Assembly: GCA_051530055.1 (NCBI GenBank) | Contig: CM121343.1 | Coordinates: forward strand, 1,240,001 to 1,304,000 | Origin: Neoechinorhynchus agilis | Taxonomy: Eukaryota; Acanthocephala | DNA length: 64,000 bases | Reading direction: 5' to 3' | Shown: positions 10,784 through 23,989 of the stretch, in pieces | How the letters are laid out: every line of letters begins with the position of its first letter | Numbering within the stretch: position 1 is the stretch's first letter | Translations under genes and position numbers: made by a program | Notes under the pieces: model-generated | The model's database searches: none | What the model was told of the DNA's origin: nothing | What the model saw: only the letters and a program-made list of their open reading frames with translations

Positions 10784-13700
10784 CCTCCACATATTTCGGA
10801 ACATAACGTGTATGGTAACCTGAAATAAAAGTAGCTAATCAGCATGCGTCAGTTACCTGTCTTTGTAAAAAACATCGAATTTTAATGCTAAAGTAGCTGT
10901 AAGGTATTAACAACAACTAAGTCGCGTGTTCCGAAACGAATTTTCACGTCTCATGAGTTGTGTGTCAACAATTTTACGGTTCAATCGATAAATAAAAATC
11001 GACCTCTTTGACACGTATCGGTGTTTCAACCGTAGACTATCAATACGTCAGTGATATCGTTTGTAACGTCTTGATAAGTGTCGAAAGCGACACAGTAAAG
11101 AATTCCCCAATCAGAATGTTGCAAGTCAGCGCCAGCACAATCAATAGCGTACATAGCACAATCAATAGCGTACTTACTACAATTCCTCCCCCGCAAATTC
11201 CTAACCTATTTTGCGGTATTCGTCGTACTGCCGTATAGGAGGCCTCCGATGACGTTGACTTCTCCTTAAGAAAGGTGTTGCGTGCTCTCGGTCTTCGTTT
11301 TTCTTTAACTTCGGTTGCACCTCGGCCTGTCCTGATTTCGTGACTTCACCTCCATCTTCTGCATGGAACTCAACCTTCCTATGAAGTTCATCCTCTTCAA
11401 CCTTTATGCTTACTTTATCCTTTTCTTGTTCACATTCTTCGCAGTCTTCTTCCCTTTTCCTCACGAAACCCCCGTGCGCCCTATTTTGCGTTCCGTTTTT
11501 ATCCACGATTCGATAGGACACCGGTCCTGATCGTTGCTCCACGACTCCCTTTTGCCATTTCCCAGCTCTTCCTTTTTTCCACCACACTTCATTGCCTTCC
11601 CAAACTCGCGATAACGCCCATCCGGTCTCTGCCTTCGCGCGGTCCTGTCTCGCACTGTTTCCTCTGTATTTGGTCTGATATTGTCGAACACTGTATTCAT
11701 CCTCATCCCTAACATCATTTCTGCTGGAGCTTTCCCTGTGATTGCATGATGCGTGTTTCTGTATGTTTGTAGAAATTCCGTAAGTGCCCTTCGAGTATCC
11801 ATTCCCTCCCCTGCCATTCCGCGTCGTTTAAGGGTTCCTATAAATCGCTCTACCAACCCATTCGTTTGTGGGTGGTACGGACTCGCCTTTATGATCTCGA
11901 TCCCATTTTCTTCACAAAACGCCTTGAACTGTTGCGACATAAATTGAGGCCCGTTATCGCTCACAATTTTCTTTGGAGTCCCGAATCGAGCAAATGTTTC
12001 CCTCATCCGATCGATCACCATTTCGGATGTTATTTTGCATGTATTGAAGAACCAAACCTCGGGCCACTTACTCCTTGCATCTACGATCGCCAAATACATC
12101 TTGGAGTTTGTCGGTCCCGCCAAATCGATGTACACGCGCTCCCACACTTCCGCCGGATAGTCCCAAGGTATAAGCGGCAGTTGTTGAATATTTGGTCGGG
12201 CTATTTGGCACCTTTCGCAACCTTCTACCTTCCGCCGTATGTCATCCTCTATACCGGGCCACCATGCGTAATATCGGCATAGAGCTTTTGTGCCTTCAAT
12301 TCCTGGATGACCACGATGTAACATATCTAACACTTCCTTTCTCAGAGAAAATTGGATGACAATTCTTTGTAAGTGCATGACAATGCCGTTTTCGCAGGAT
12401 AACTCATCTGCTCGGGCAGCGAACTGCCTGTCCGTATCGAGCATCGTTTTCGGCCATCCGAGCTGCAAATATCGTCCAATCCTTGCCAGTTGACGATTTT
12501 TAATCGATTCCGCTTTCAATCTTGACTTCGTTAAACCGCAAGCCTCCACCTTCTCCTCTTGCACCATTCGTAGCGTTATTGTCTTGTCCTCTGAGTATTT
12601 CTGCTTTGGAGGGTCTACCGGAAATCTCGACAAAAAATCGGCATATTTGTTCTCGACCCCTTGAACATATTCGATCTCAAAGTCGTATTGATTCAAGAAC
12701 AGGCCCAAGCGTACCAGTCGATTATTCGTCATCTTGGACAAATCTCTCCGCATTCCAAAAATATGCTTCAGGGGTTTGTGATCGGTCTCTAAGATGAATC
12801 GATGTCCATATAAGAATTGGTGGAACCTCTTGATCGAGCTGACGATTGCTAAAGCTTCCTTTTCTATAGTCGCGTATTTCTTTTCCGCTGAGGTAAGTGT
12901 CCGGGATACAAACATGATCGGTTCTTTGCTCCCATCTTCCTTCTTATGGAAAAATCCAGCACCAATTCCTTCTTCGCTTGCGTCGCATGTCAGCACAGTC
13001 ATTCTTTTGATATCGAAAGGTACTAAGACCTTGTGATTTTGGACCGCTCGCTTTACTCCATCGAAGATGTCCTTCTCATACTTTCCCCGTTTCCATGGAA
13101 CTCCTGGTTTCAGTAACGCATACAATCCCCTGCAGTGAGATTGCAATTCGGGAATGAAGCGTTCTAGATAGTTGACCATACCGATGAACGACTTAAGCTC
13201 TTTTTTATTTCGTGGGTATCGCGCCGACATTATCGCAGTCACCTTTTCTCCTTGCGGTTTTATTTTCCCGTCTTCTAAGCTGTGCCCCAAATATCGCGCC
13301 TGTGCTTCCATAAATCTACATTTATCTCTCTTGATGCCTATCCCTGCCTCCTCAAGTCGCTCGAGCACTGCCTTTAAATTTTGGAAATGTTCTGCGTCAT
13401 TCTTTCCGGAGATGATTATATCGTCGAGATGAGCTCCGGTACTTGGGATATCTATCAACAAATTGTCTATAAATTTCTGGAATATCTGCGGAGCGCAACT
13501 TAGCCCGAAGGGCATCCTCCGGTACCGGAACAATCCCCATGGAGTCGATATATTTAGGAGTTTCCTATGGTCGTCTGCCACCTCTAACTGTAAGTAAGCA
13601 TCCGATAAATCAATAGTAGAGTACTTCTTGCCATTCCCCAATCTCTGTAGCGTGTCGTCGAAAGTTGGCACATGATTGCTGTCCTGCCTTAAAGCTTTAT

Positions 13701-15152
13701 TGACGGTGATTCTGAAATCCGCACAGATTCGTATTTGTCCATTACTTTTCTTCGTGATGACCATAGGGGTTCCCCATTCTAAATTTGTGTCGCCTAGTTC
13801 TCGACTCCATCGAAAGTGCGGAATGGGGTTATCTGTGCTCCTCGTATCACATTTTTCTGTTCAACCTGGGCCTTGGACACCATTTTGAACATCTCTTCCA
13901 TCCACACCTTTTGATGGTCTTCCATTTGTCCTCGTCGCCAGATGTTGACATGGTGGATGAACCAAACAGCGAACCTCTTTTTTGCAACCAAACTCTATGT
14001 GTGTCCAACACACTATTTTATGCCCATTTACGCCAGCACCATCAATAGCGTACATAGCACAAACAATAGGGTACTTACCACAAGCGGGGTTTTAGTGATA
14101 TAAAATGTCATAAAATTTGCAGAAATTGCATTAGTTTTAATTTGGGATTATTTGAAAATCACCGGTCATTCGAAGCGCCGCGTCAGGTTTATAGAAATCT
14201 TTTTGCTGTTAAGTAACTGAACTTTTTCGTACATAATTAGAAAACCTGGCCTCCACAATCTCGACTAACCGTAGTTTCCTAATTTCAGATAGTTCAGAGC
14301 AACAGATTTTAAGTATGACGACAAGACAACCATTCGGGATAAGGGCACCACCAATCGAGGAAAGCGCACAATTCCTGCGGAACTACATCTCTGGTCAAGC
14401 CAATAGTTTCAGTCATCCAGATCCACCAACGTTCGACATTATTCAACAAGGTCACCAAATATATAATCCCTTCGATGATGATTTTTACCTCGATCGAGAA
14501 GTCGAAAAATTTTTGGAAAACGCAGAAGATAATACCATAAATAATTGTGCACCTCCGCCCGGCTTTGATGATTTCACTTTTATTTTCAATGAGTCACCAC
14601 CAAGCATGAATGAATTCAGTAACAATCATTCATCGATTGGAAATGCAGAATATTGCTTACCTCCACCAGGTTTTGAAAATTGCTCATTTACTTATTACGA
14701 TAACGAGCACGAAAACGAAGGATACTTCCCAACTCCACCAGGTTTCGAGAACGTGACTTTTGATTATTACGATTCACGATCAGGAATGGACGAATATGGC
14801 TCACCTCTTCTCTATTTTGAGAATCCGGCCTTTAATCACGAGGAGTCATGGAATGGAAACGAAGATTGCTACGAATCGTTTCTCGATTTTCAGGAATCAA
14901 CCGTTATATTCAATGAGTCGTCGTTGGAATTCGAAAAATACAGCGAGTTTTTCACTTTATTTAGTGAAATCGAGCCAAAAGAACCTCAAGGTCCTTATGT
15001 ACGCCCAGCGACGTGCAAGATAATAGATTTGCAAGACAGTAGCACGCAAACGGAGCCGAATATCGTATCGAAACCTTGGAATGGATTGACAACAATAAAG
15101 AATATTATTGATGCCGTTTACCAAGTAGCCGTTACGGCATTCAACTACTTCA
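10784..15152 (+). repeat. Segmental duplication copy A (pairs with 58626-60052)
   Basis: Outside the inserted gypsy element the sequence matches copy B almost base for base, covering upstream DNA and nearly all of the orphan coding region. Homology begins at CCTCCACATATTT and stops inside the last codons of the gene. Copy A is 1414 bases without the gypsy insert and copy B is 1427. Confidence 0.9.
11132..14082 (-). mobile_element. Ty3/gypsy LTR-element fossil inserted upstream of the orphan gene
   Basis: Copy B provides the empty site, so both ends can be fixed. The element is flanked by a 4-base target duplication (AGCG at 11128-11131 and 14083-14086) and bounded by 50-base direct repeats (11132-11181 and 14033-14082) that differ at about four positions. 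On the minus strand one long pol frame (13764-11461, overlapped by a second frame to 11201) carries reverse transcriptase, RNase H, the HHCC zinc-binding region and the DDE integrase. No gag region is recognised, and such short terminal repeats are unusual, so the copy is incomplete. It inserted after the A/B duplication. Confidence 0.85.
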
Positions 15153-15175
15153 AACAACAAGAATTTATTCGTTAG
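14315..15175 (+). CDS. Orphan gene, copy A: PPGF-repeat protein of 286 residues
   Basis: The ATG at 14315 follows a likely splice acceptor (CTAATTTCAG, about 14280-14288). No known family is recognised. Residues about 80-225 contain a tandem repeat of roughly 24 residues with the pattern PP-GFEN--TF-YYD----E: clear units start near 80, 116 and 139, and weaker ones near 162, 188 and 203. The repeats are acidic and rich in Asn, Phe and Tyr. Near residue 242 there is DSSTQTEP, an LC8-ligand-like TQT motif (inference), followed by a C-terminal amphipathic stretch from WNGLTTIKNIID to FNYF. No signal peptide or membrane segment is obvious. Copy B differs at about ten residues, mostly in the repeats. 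The last residues (KQQEFIR) are not shared with copy B. The gypsy insertion lies about 230 bases upstream of the ATG. Confidence 0.7.
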   Translation: MTTRQPFGIRAPPIEESAQFLRNYISGQANSFSHPDPPTFDIIQQGHQIYNPFDDDFYLDREVEKFLENAEDNTINNCAPPPGFDDFTFIFNESPPSMNEFSNNHSSIGNAEYCLPPPGFENCSFTYYDNEHENEGYFPTPPGFENVTFDYYDSRSGMDEYGSPLLYFENPAFNHEESWNGNEDCYESFLDFQESTVIFNESSLEFEKYSEFFTLFSEIEPKEPQGPYVRPATCKIIDLQDSSTQTEPNIVSKPWNGLTTIKNIIDAVYQVAVTAFNYFKQQEFIR

Positions 15176-15207
15176 GAATCGCAATGTATTTACAAATTTT
15201 GGATCGG

Positions 15208-18200
15208 ACAGTAAGGATAGCGATTCAGGACATTTTTAAGTCGATCCATCGGTACGTTTTGTCAGACCAATCTGTAGTATGCGCCCAAGGGTATTGAAGA
15301 TGTTGGAGAGCTTTAAGGAAGGTATCGCGGAATACCATACGTTGGTCAGGTGGTCGGCCGCAGGAGTAAAAAACACGGTCCGAAATAGCCCATGCGTTCC
15401 AAACTGAACGAATACACTTCAAAGGAAGGCCTAGCCGTTGAGGTCTTCGTGCCTTTATGTTCGCAAGTTTTAATAATTTTTTAAGTTTGGCTAAGTCATG
15501 AAAGGGGGAGAAATTAGCCGTAAATGAATAACCCAAAATGGTCAGCTTAGAGGAGGTTCTGTTAATATTGGTACCAAAAAATTGTTGAATGCCTCCAAAA
15601 GCTTTATTTTGCCCGTTCGTGACTTGGATTTAATAATAAACTGGGTTTTCTTGGGGTTCGGCTGCAGACCCATCATAGGGAGTGTGTCTTCAAGAAAAGT
15701 TAAGAGAGCGAGAAGCTGTTTTTTAGCTCGCAGATAATTGACCTCCTTAATGGCCGCAGTCATATCGTCTGCGTAGATGGAGATGGCTTTGCAGACCCTG
15801 CAGTTCTGTATGATAAACTGGGTGGCGAGGCAGAAGAGTATAGGGGACAGCGGAGAACCCTGAGGAACTCCTTTGGTCTGATAATATGTGCTATTAACGG
15901 GATCGTCTTGGAAGAAAAAGGATTTAGACCTTAATGTATTAGAGACCCGAGCGATGATATTGTACGGAAAATCAAAGAATTTAAGAATATTAATGATAAA
16001 GTATATATTGATGTTGTCAAATGCCCGGGATATATCAAACGAAATCAATAAGTTCGTTGAGTTTTGATTATTGTACAAATGATTGGCGATCTCCCTAATT
16101 GCTGAGTGCACCGATTTCCCTGATAGAAACCCGTGGCAACGTGGGTCAACTCAATTGTGCTCCACCGCAAACTCCAAAATGTATCGGGCAAGAGCTCTCT
16201 CGTAAATCGAGACTAAGGAGTTTTGTATGGAGATAGGCCGAACATCGTTGACTGATGATATTTTTCGACGTTTGTCTTTCACTAGAAATATGCGTTTTGC
16301 CAGATTAATCGAACCCCACTCTTGTGGCGGAGCTCGTACCAAGGCCCTTGCTATATGGTCAACATTCTCCTCAGATAGAACATTTGTGGTCTTAAAGGAA
16401 TCGGATTTACTATTTGAGGAGGATAGATTTTTTGGCCGCTAAACCTTAATTATGTCATTAGCAGAAAGATCCTGTCTATGGCGTTTGATGGGCAAAAACT
16501 CGAGATGGACTGGGATGTTAGAGCAACCAGCTGAATGTTCTGTGCACAGATCGGCCACCACACGGGGAATCCCAGCCTCCCTAATCCAGGCGTCCGCCGC
16601 CCTCTTCCAGGAGACAAAACTTTTTTGGATGCTATTCGCCACCATTGAGAGGAGTAGGGAACTAAAGACTCGATCGCTCTTATATCACACGACATTTGAT
16701 ATCTAGACCGACATGGCCAATAAAGGGAAGACCAAAACTTAGCTGCCACCTGATTACCCTCCGAACGAGCTAAAAACAATTGTTTCCCATATAAATTCAG
16801 AAGCCGGGGCTTAGTAGACGCGAAATTGCGCTTAGACACTACTGTCAGAAATGAGTCACTTGCTTCGGCAAGGACATTATTTCGTAAAGAGAAGATGATT
16901 GACTAGTATTGAGGGATATCCTAGCAGCCAAATTAAAAAAGTGGATATTATGTGAAGCCAGTTTGAATTTCCTATTCAATAGGGAGTTATTAGAGAGGTT
17001 CCATAGGATCGCGTCATGCCCACAGCTATTAAAAACTGCAGTTTGTGAGGACACTATTGGCCTCAAATGCAAGCCTTTCTTTGCTATGCATATGTCTAAG
17101 AACGAGCAACCTCTGGTATGAAAGTTGGGAGATGAGGGCAAATAACTTCATGATGGTCAGTGATACGAGCGATCGCTCGAATCCACTTACCGGATGGGTC
17201 ATTAAAATCGCCGAAAAGGAGATCGACCCCCGAGAGCAATAGACTTTTAAGTATGTCTTTGATAGCTCTATGATGAATTTTATTCGGTCGAAAGTAAACA
17301 TTCGCCACCGAAACTTTTTTACAATCGGGGATTACAGAAAAAAGGGCATAAGATAAATCCAAACTGACAAAGTTACAGATAAGCGATGGAATGAGACTCG
17401 CTCTAGAAATAGATAATATGCCCTGGGAGTTGGGCTTAAATGGAGGAGTAATGAAGATTAAGGAATTAGAGCTGAGATTCGCTATAGAGTCGGGCAGATC
17501 TGCCAAGCGATATACGCATTTGGCTTCTTGAATGAAAATTATTTCGGCATTATGGGCTGTGGATGCTATAATAGGCAAACTGGCTCGACCACATGCGTTC
17601 CACTGTACCAACCTTACTTCTGTCATAATATTGCTCTTCGTCTCTTGATTAAATCAGAGATACCCTCGTCGCATACTACTCTTTGCTCGTCAATTATTTG
17701 TTTCACAAATAGTTCGTCAACGTTCGTATCGATATTTCCTTCCACATCGACGCATTCCAACGATTGATCAAGAGGTCTTTTGGTTACTGAAGATTTACCT
17801 TCGACCGATGCATAATTTAGCCGATTAAAGCTCTGTAAGATAGTTGAACCGTTTTTCCAGATTGTTGATAGCCGTCGTAATTCTGAGGTCTACCATCTTC
17901 ATAATATTTGCCGAGAAGTCGTTTAAGACACGGTCGAGATTCGAAGAGGAGATGTTATTTGATGAAAGGCTATTATCAATTAACTTGTTTGAGTGGTTTG
18001 TCGAAGGAGGAAGGATAGAAGTTGAATGCCATCGTTGTGTGTTTTCGCTGGAAGTGAAATTCCTGACAGGCCTAACACCATTGCTGATCTGCGCTAGCGA
18101 CATTGGATTCAGGGCCCAATTAGCGTATTCTTTGAACGCTAAACATGACTTCGCGAAGGCACAGTGACCCAAATTGTCACAGTTCGCACATTTCTTTAAC

Positions 18201-19030
18201 TTTCTGGGGCAAGCATTACTATGGTGAGATTCAGCGCAAAAAGCGCAGACGATCTTCTTGGAAGGGCATTGTTGTACCCAGTGTCCCCATTCCTGACATC
18301 CAGCACATCTGGGAAAGGTAAAGTCATCCATGCGGGAAATCTCATTTTCTGAGAAATTAATTTCCATTGAGTTGAGAAAACATCTACTGGATGTCAATTC
18401 ATGTCGTGATCCAATGGTGGCTTTTACAACTGCTCTTGGTATTGGTTTTCCGCTTTTATTTCATTTCAAAAAGAAAACAATTGTGCAATTAAATTTGTTT
18501 TAGAAGGCCCGCCTGTCGTCATCATCGATATCGGGAGAGAGGCCGGAGACTATGAAAGTCGATTCGTAGGATGAATTTATAATCTAGACCTTTGAACTGT
18601 CACGAGTTCCCAGAAATGATTCGAGTTGAAGTCTGAATGCATCGTTTATCAAGTGAATCTTTAACCTGCCGCCGAAGTAAGTAATGTGTGAAACACGTTG
18701 GACATCGTCGTTGAAGGTTTTAAGCCAAGGTCCGAGATAATCCTTATAAAGGGATTCTCTGGGCAAAATCGGGTTTGAAATAATAGTGATGGCGAAGGGC
18801 CATTTTTTGTAGGAAGTTTCAAATACTTATGTTTGGTCGAGCTGACTTTTGATTGATGAAGTCTAAGTTCCTTTAGTCTATCCGAAGAGATAGGTATCTT
18901 TAATGTATTGGGCGGCCTTATGCCGCTATCCTTAAAACCCTCACAATCATCAGGAGGGTCGGGAGGTTTCTGAGTGACATTGAGATGAGCAGTGCAATAT
19001 TCTTGGCATTGAAAACTGCACATGTTGGTT
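15208..19030 (-). mobile_element. LINE with zinc-knuckle ORF1, endonuclease and reverse transcriptase (family 'B', copy 1)
   Basis: Read on the minus strand from about 19030: a PPDPPDD-containing ORF1 start, then ORF1 with three CCHC knuckles (CAGCQEWGHWVQQC, CAFCAESHHSNAC and CANCDNLGHCAFAKSC, about 18340-18150). An endonuclease follows (VQWNACGRA start at about 17610, IFIQEAKC, LLFGDFNDPSGKW), then a reverse transcriptase (SFDISRAFDNINIY, VPQGSPLSPILFCL, IYADDMTA, 16111-15542). The 3' end is near CTTACTGTC at about 15210. Stops and frame changes separate the blocks, so it is dead, but domain order is complete. The layout fits the Jockey/I group of LINEs. Confidence 0.8.
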
Positions 19031-21277
19031 ACTGACCAAAAACAAACGCACACACCCCCAAACATCGTTTGGTCATTATCGATCGGACGCGCAGTGCGTG
19101 TCACGATCGCTCACTATATAACATTTCTCCCCTCCTTAATTGAGACCGGAGGTGTCGCAATCGTTTAACCACTCAGGTCGACGTCGTATTCTCGTACTCC
19201 TTCGCAATGGGTCCGTGACATTGAATCCCCTTTCCGTCTCATTCGTTGGTTCATCATTGATGGGCTCATTGGGCGTTTGTTCCCCGTGCGGCAATTCCCC
19301 TGCCTCTGCTATGGCTACTGCTGGTCTCAGGTGATCGGCGTGTTTCCTCTCTATCCCTCTTTCGGTCCTAACTTCATAGGAGACGGGACCATTTCGATTC
19401 TCCACTCGCCCTGAACACCATCATCGATCATGTTACGTCTTGCACCACACCTGCTCGTCCTTCTCGAACTCCATCCACTTTGAGCCTTGGTCGTGCTTAT
19501 CCTTCCATTTTTCTTTGTTTTCCACCCTGGTGTCGTGGTCGTCCTTGTGAAGGTTATCGAATAGTACTCGAATTGGGCGTCCGAACATCGCCACAACAGG
19601 ACTTACTCCGGTCGTCGCATTTGGACAGTTTCTGTAGCTTAATAGAAAGCTTTGTAATTGTTTTTCGTACGCGCATCGAGAGAAACATCTGAAAACCCTC
19701 TCTTTTACTGTTCGAACAAATCGTTCGGCTTGACCGTTAGTACGAGGATGGTATGGTGTCGAATAAATAGGTTTAATTCCATTACTCATTAGGAAATCTT
19801 GAAACGTTTCGGATCGGAAGCTTAAACTGTTATCCATGGCCACCTTTTTTGGCAAACCGAAATGGCAGAATAATCGGCGCATATGAGTGACGAGGGTCGT
19901 CGCATCAGTCAAGCGCACTTCGATTACCTCTGGCCACTTCGTGAACGCATCGACCACGATGAGCCACATTGTGTTCTGCACTGAACCAGCGTAATCTATG
20001 TGGATCCACTCCCATGGAGTCCTCGGCACATCCCAAGGTATCATGTCCACCTCTGGTTGCTTCGGTTGCCCTTCTTGACACGCCTGACATCGACTCACAT
20101 AGTCTTCGATCGCTTTATCCAATCGTGGCCACCAGACGTACATCCTGGTCAAAGACTTCATCGACGTACATCCGGGATGGCTGATGTAGCATTTTGAGAA
20201 CCCCATCTCGCAACGCCTCTGGGATAATCATCCTACCCAGCCAAAATAGGATGTTGTTTTCTACCGATATTTCTCCCCTCTTTTCGTAATATGTCCGTAA
20301 ATCATTCGGAATCACTTCGGGCCATTGTGTCTTGATATACTTACACACCCTCGCCAGCACAATATCGTTTCTTAAACTCCGTTTCAAGATCTCTGCGTTT
20401 ATGAGTTTTGAATCGTCACAATCTATTAGATCAATTTCATTGACAAAACTCTCCACTGGTTCATTTGAAACTTCTGGTATTCTTGATAGTGCATCGGCAT
20501 ATACATTCTCTTTGCCTTTCACATATTCGATGGTGTAATCATATTCGGCCAACACAATCGCCCATCTTCGCAAACGGTTACCATGTATCTGATTCAAGTC
20601 TTTTTTATGTCCGAATATGTAAATCAAAGGTTTGTGATCGGTCATCAGTCGAAAACTACGTCCGAATAAGAAGTGGTGAAATTTCTTTATTCCAAACAAT
20701 ATCGCCCCGGCTTCTTTACCTATTGTTGAATAATTTTTTCCGCAGGTGATAAAGTTCTTGACGCATAAGCGATTGCTCTCCAGTTTCTCCCTTCCTGCTG
20801 CAAGAGTACCGCCCCAAACCCCACTTCACTCGCATCACACGACAGGATTACCTCTTTTTCAACAGCAAACGGCATCAACACTTTCGGATGTTCCATTAAC
20901 TTTTTCGCTGCCATGAAACTATCTTGTTCTATTTTCCCCCATCTCCATGGAATCTTCGAACTGGTCAGTCTATGAAGCGGACTACACCCAGCGTGCAAAT
21001 GTGGCAAAAATCGTTCATGGTGTCCTGCTGCTCCGAGGAAGGCTCTCAATTGTGTTCGTGATTTCGGAGGTGGAAAATTTATCATTGACCGCAATTTTGC
21101 TTGTGGTGCTCTTATTGTCCCCGATTCCCAGATCATTCCTAAAATCTCAACCTTTTCCTGGAGAAAACAGCATTTTCCTAACTTCAGTGTTAATCCTGTG
21201 TCTTCCAATCTCTGCAGAACTCGACGTAGGTTGTCTATGTGTTGCTCATCGTCGTTTCCGCTTATCACGATATCTGA
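19030..21277 (-). mobile_element. Broken Ty3/gypsy pol fossil
   Basis: The minus strand carries, in order, part of a reverse transcriptase with the RNase H linker (21268-20720), RNase H (20699-20115), and the zinc-binding and core regions of integrase (20206-19433), with a proline/charge-rich tail to 19136. It is a different family from the 11-14 kb element. It is broken at several points and is cut off at its 5' side by the boundary of the large inverted duplication at 21278. No paired terminal repeats were found. Confidence 0.8.
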
Positions 21278-21477
21278 GTTGACTATCCTTTTTGATGGAT
21301 AACGTTTTTGTTTTGTGGTATTGCTTGTAAGTTTTTAAATCTTTCAAAAATACCCAAAAATACAGATTCAATTTGAGATCTCATGATGTAAGTTTGTCCG
21401 AAATTTACACCCTCGATTCAATAGAAAAATTTCTTGCTAGGATTTCATTAGATTTTTGAGAGGATGCAACGCGGACA

Positions 21478-21690
21478 AAAATTGCGTGGAAACCGTTATC
21501 CAATATCTCTTCTCTTTTGAAGCATTTAATTTTATTGAAACCGTTTTGTCGTCATTGAACAAAGGAAAAGATTTGAATTCAGCCCCACAGCTGAAATGCA
21601 AATATGGACGCTAATTTTGAACCTGCGGAATCCCAAACAATTCCAACAAGCACTACGTCGGTCGCTGAAGTGATTCTTTAACAAATAGTT
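21478..21690 (+). pseudogene. Unidentified gene fragment, left-arm copy
   Basis: The matching frame in the right arm (55257-55039, minus strand) reads MRGCNAEKNCVETVIQYLF through LNSAPTAEMQIW and ISNLRNPKQFQQALRRSLK over 72 residues. The left copy has the same sequence with a small frame change. The composition looks protein-like, but I do not recognise the family. It is probably one exon of a host gene now in repeat DNA. Confidence 0.35.
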
Positions 21691-21799
21691 CAAAGGCCTC
21701 AATCTTATAATTCTAACTTAAATTATGAACGAAATAATAGGAAAAGAAGCGCTAAAGAAGACGATGTGCCAAAAAAATCAATAGTATCAATACTCTCAG

Positions 21800-22100
21800 T
21801 GTGCATTTCAAACCATTGCATCTTAATGGGAGATACAAAAGCAATCGGGAGAATTGCTATAAAATATTCAATGAAAAGCTATCTTGTGAACGTCATAATA
21901 TGAATCCAAAAGACGATATCCATGTAGATTCTCCCAAGCTTAGGGCAGAAATGTAGTATCGAAATATAATTACACCGATGAACAAATCAACATCTAAGGA
22001 GGAATTGGATAAGCTTATTGAGATTTAATTGCTTGAGGTTTATCGATTGCCGAAAAAAGTCCAGGAGATCAAGTGATGCAAAAGATGAATGTCAAATTCA
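21800..22100 (+). pseudogene. Unidentified coding-like remnant, left arm
   Basis: The plus strand reads FKPLHLNGRYKSNRENCYK, then IFNEKLSCERHNMNPKDD, then after a stop EELDKLIEI and LLEVYRLPKKVQEIK. These protein-like pieces are broken by stops. The same region lies inverted at about 54600-54880. The family is not recognised. Confidence 0.3.
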
Positions 22101-22759
22101 AGAGTAAAGTAACTATCAAAAAGAAAGTGTCCCTTCCAATGAATAAAAGTATCAATAAAAATCAATAAGCTGTAGATTCTATCTCTTGATAAAAAAACAG
22201 CAATTGACATGTCTTATTGACAGCATTTTTCCTTCTGTAATATTAAAAAGCACATTATAAATATTGATTACGCACTGAACTAATGACGTTCCTTGATCGA
22301 TTTGGTATTGAGAAATATTATAGTTCTTAATAATCTCTGCATTTATTTGCGTGGTGTCGATAAATCTTCTTCTAACTGAGATAATTATTTATGCTTTAAG
22401 GTAGTTTGATACAATGAAGTAAATGAAAATCCAACATAAATATTTAAAACTAAAATAATAAACGAACCACGAAGCTATGATTTAACCTGCTTGTAAAGCT
22501 GGTAGGAAGCACGAAAATCTATCATTCAAAACTTTTTTTCGTTTTTGGCATTATTTGAGTTATTCTTGGAATTTCTGAGTTGCCAATAAAATGCACTATC
22601 ATTCCAAATATTTGTGTCGAGGTACGACTTGCAAATATTTATTTGTTTGTCCTTATCATCTTTCAACGCTATATATTTTTACTGGCTTTGACGCAAGCAT
22701 CGCCACCATAATATAATGCCCGAGAGTTTATAAACGTTTACGCCACCGTTCTGGATAAC

Positions 22760-23550
22760 TTAGCTGCCGTCCTGGCGCAATGGTCGAATGAACGAATCAC
22801 AATTGCTTCTGCACTGGAGATTCTTCGCTGCCATCAGATGATTGGTCGATTTCTCTATTTGCACCGCTGTTGAAAAAATTTTCCAATCATAATCGCGGCA
22901 TTTCTTAGTATCGTGGGACCAATCGGTATGTTTATCGTCTTCCTCCTTTTGTTTCATTAGTTTTATCCACGAAATATGTACCCGTTCGTAGCTTCTGGTA
23001 GTAGATAAAGCGCCTGGTGGCTTCAACTCAGTTACTTCAATATATTTTCCGTCGTATTCCTCGGACGAAGAGAGCATTTTTCCCAACTGTCTTCGAATCT
23101 TATATTTTGGTCGATTTTGTATTTATATAATCGTACTGGCCGCATTTTTCCTTCTATAGTTCCATCGGAATAGTTGCCAAAGTCTTTTGAACTGCAATCG
23201 ATAGCGGTTGAAGTTTCAGCGATAACAACGTAATCGATATAACTTGATGTATGGTTCGATGTGTTTGGTCATCATAATTATCCATTCCTGACCAGTCATT
23301 ACTGGAATCGCTATGCAAATCTTCTAATGAGTTTTCATCTGCAATGTCTTCTTGGTCGTCGTCTAAAAATATTATATTAATTTTTATTTAAAGCATATTT
23401 TAAATTTACCTGCTGTATTTGGAATTGGCTCTGCATTTTCAAAATCTTCGTCAAAGGAATCGTGGTCGACGGAGTTGTTGTCTTGTACAATCTATGAATT
23501 CGGCTTTTTAATTGTAATAGTACGACTTTTATCACACACACGAATGATAT
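22760..23550 (-). pseudogene. Unidentified acidic gene remnant with a 47-base intron, left-arm copy
   Basis: On the minus strand an acidic exon (HDSFDEDFENAEPIPNT, about 23480) is followed by a canonical GT..AG intron of about 47 bases. The next exon (DDDQEDIADENSLEDLHSD) is separated by frame changes from a 108-codon frame (23086-22760) containing YIEVTELKPPGALSTTRSY and EEDDKHTDWSHDTKKCRDY. The three right-arm and left-arm copies of the 108-codon frame are identical. Retention of an intron shows a DNA-level, not mRNA-derived, copy. Function unknown. Confidence 0.45.
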
Positions 23551-23989
23551 AGTCAAAATACATTTCGAGATTTATCTTTGAATTTAATATTAGATCGTGA
23601 ATATATTCCCAATTGATGCTTACCTAATTTTTGAAGAGAACACTGCTTGGTGTTGCATTATTTAATCGGTCTTTCAATTCCAATCACTATTTCAAGTCCG
23701 CTAAAAAATCTGATGATCGCACAAATCTCGGCTCGATCGGTTATGAGAGATTCATGTTGACTAAGTGAATACATCGTTTCCGTGTGGAAGTATTAGAAAA
23801 CGAGGAATATTACAGGTTTGATTGTTCACCAAGAAGAAGATTTACAATTTTTCGGGAATTTCAAAATCGCTCTAATCTAGCTTTTAAATGCGACAGCGAA
23901 GTCCGATAATTCATATCGGTTTATGCTAGTTAAAAACGAGTGTAGTTTTAAAGAGAATCGGCTGGCTTCCATTGTTTACATACGTTTGT

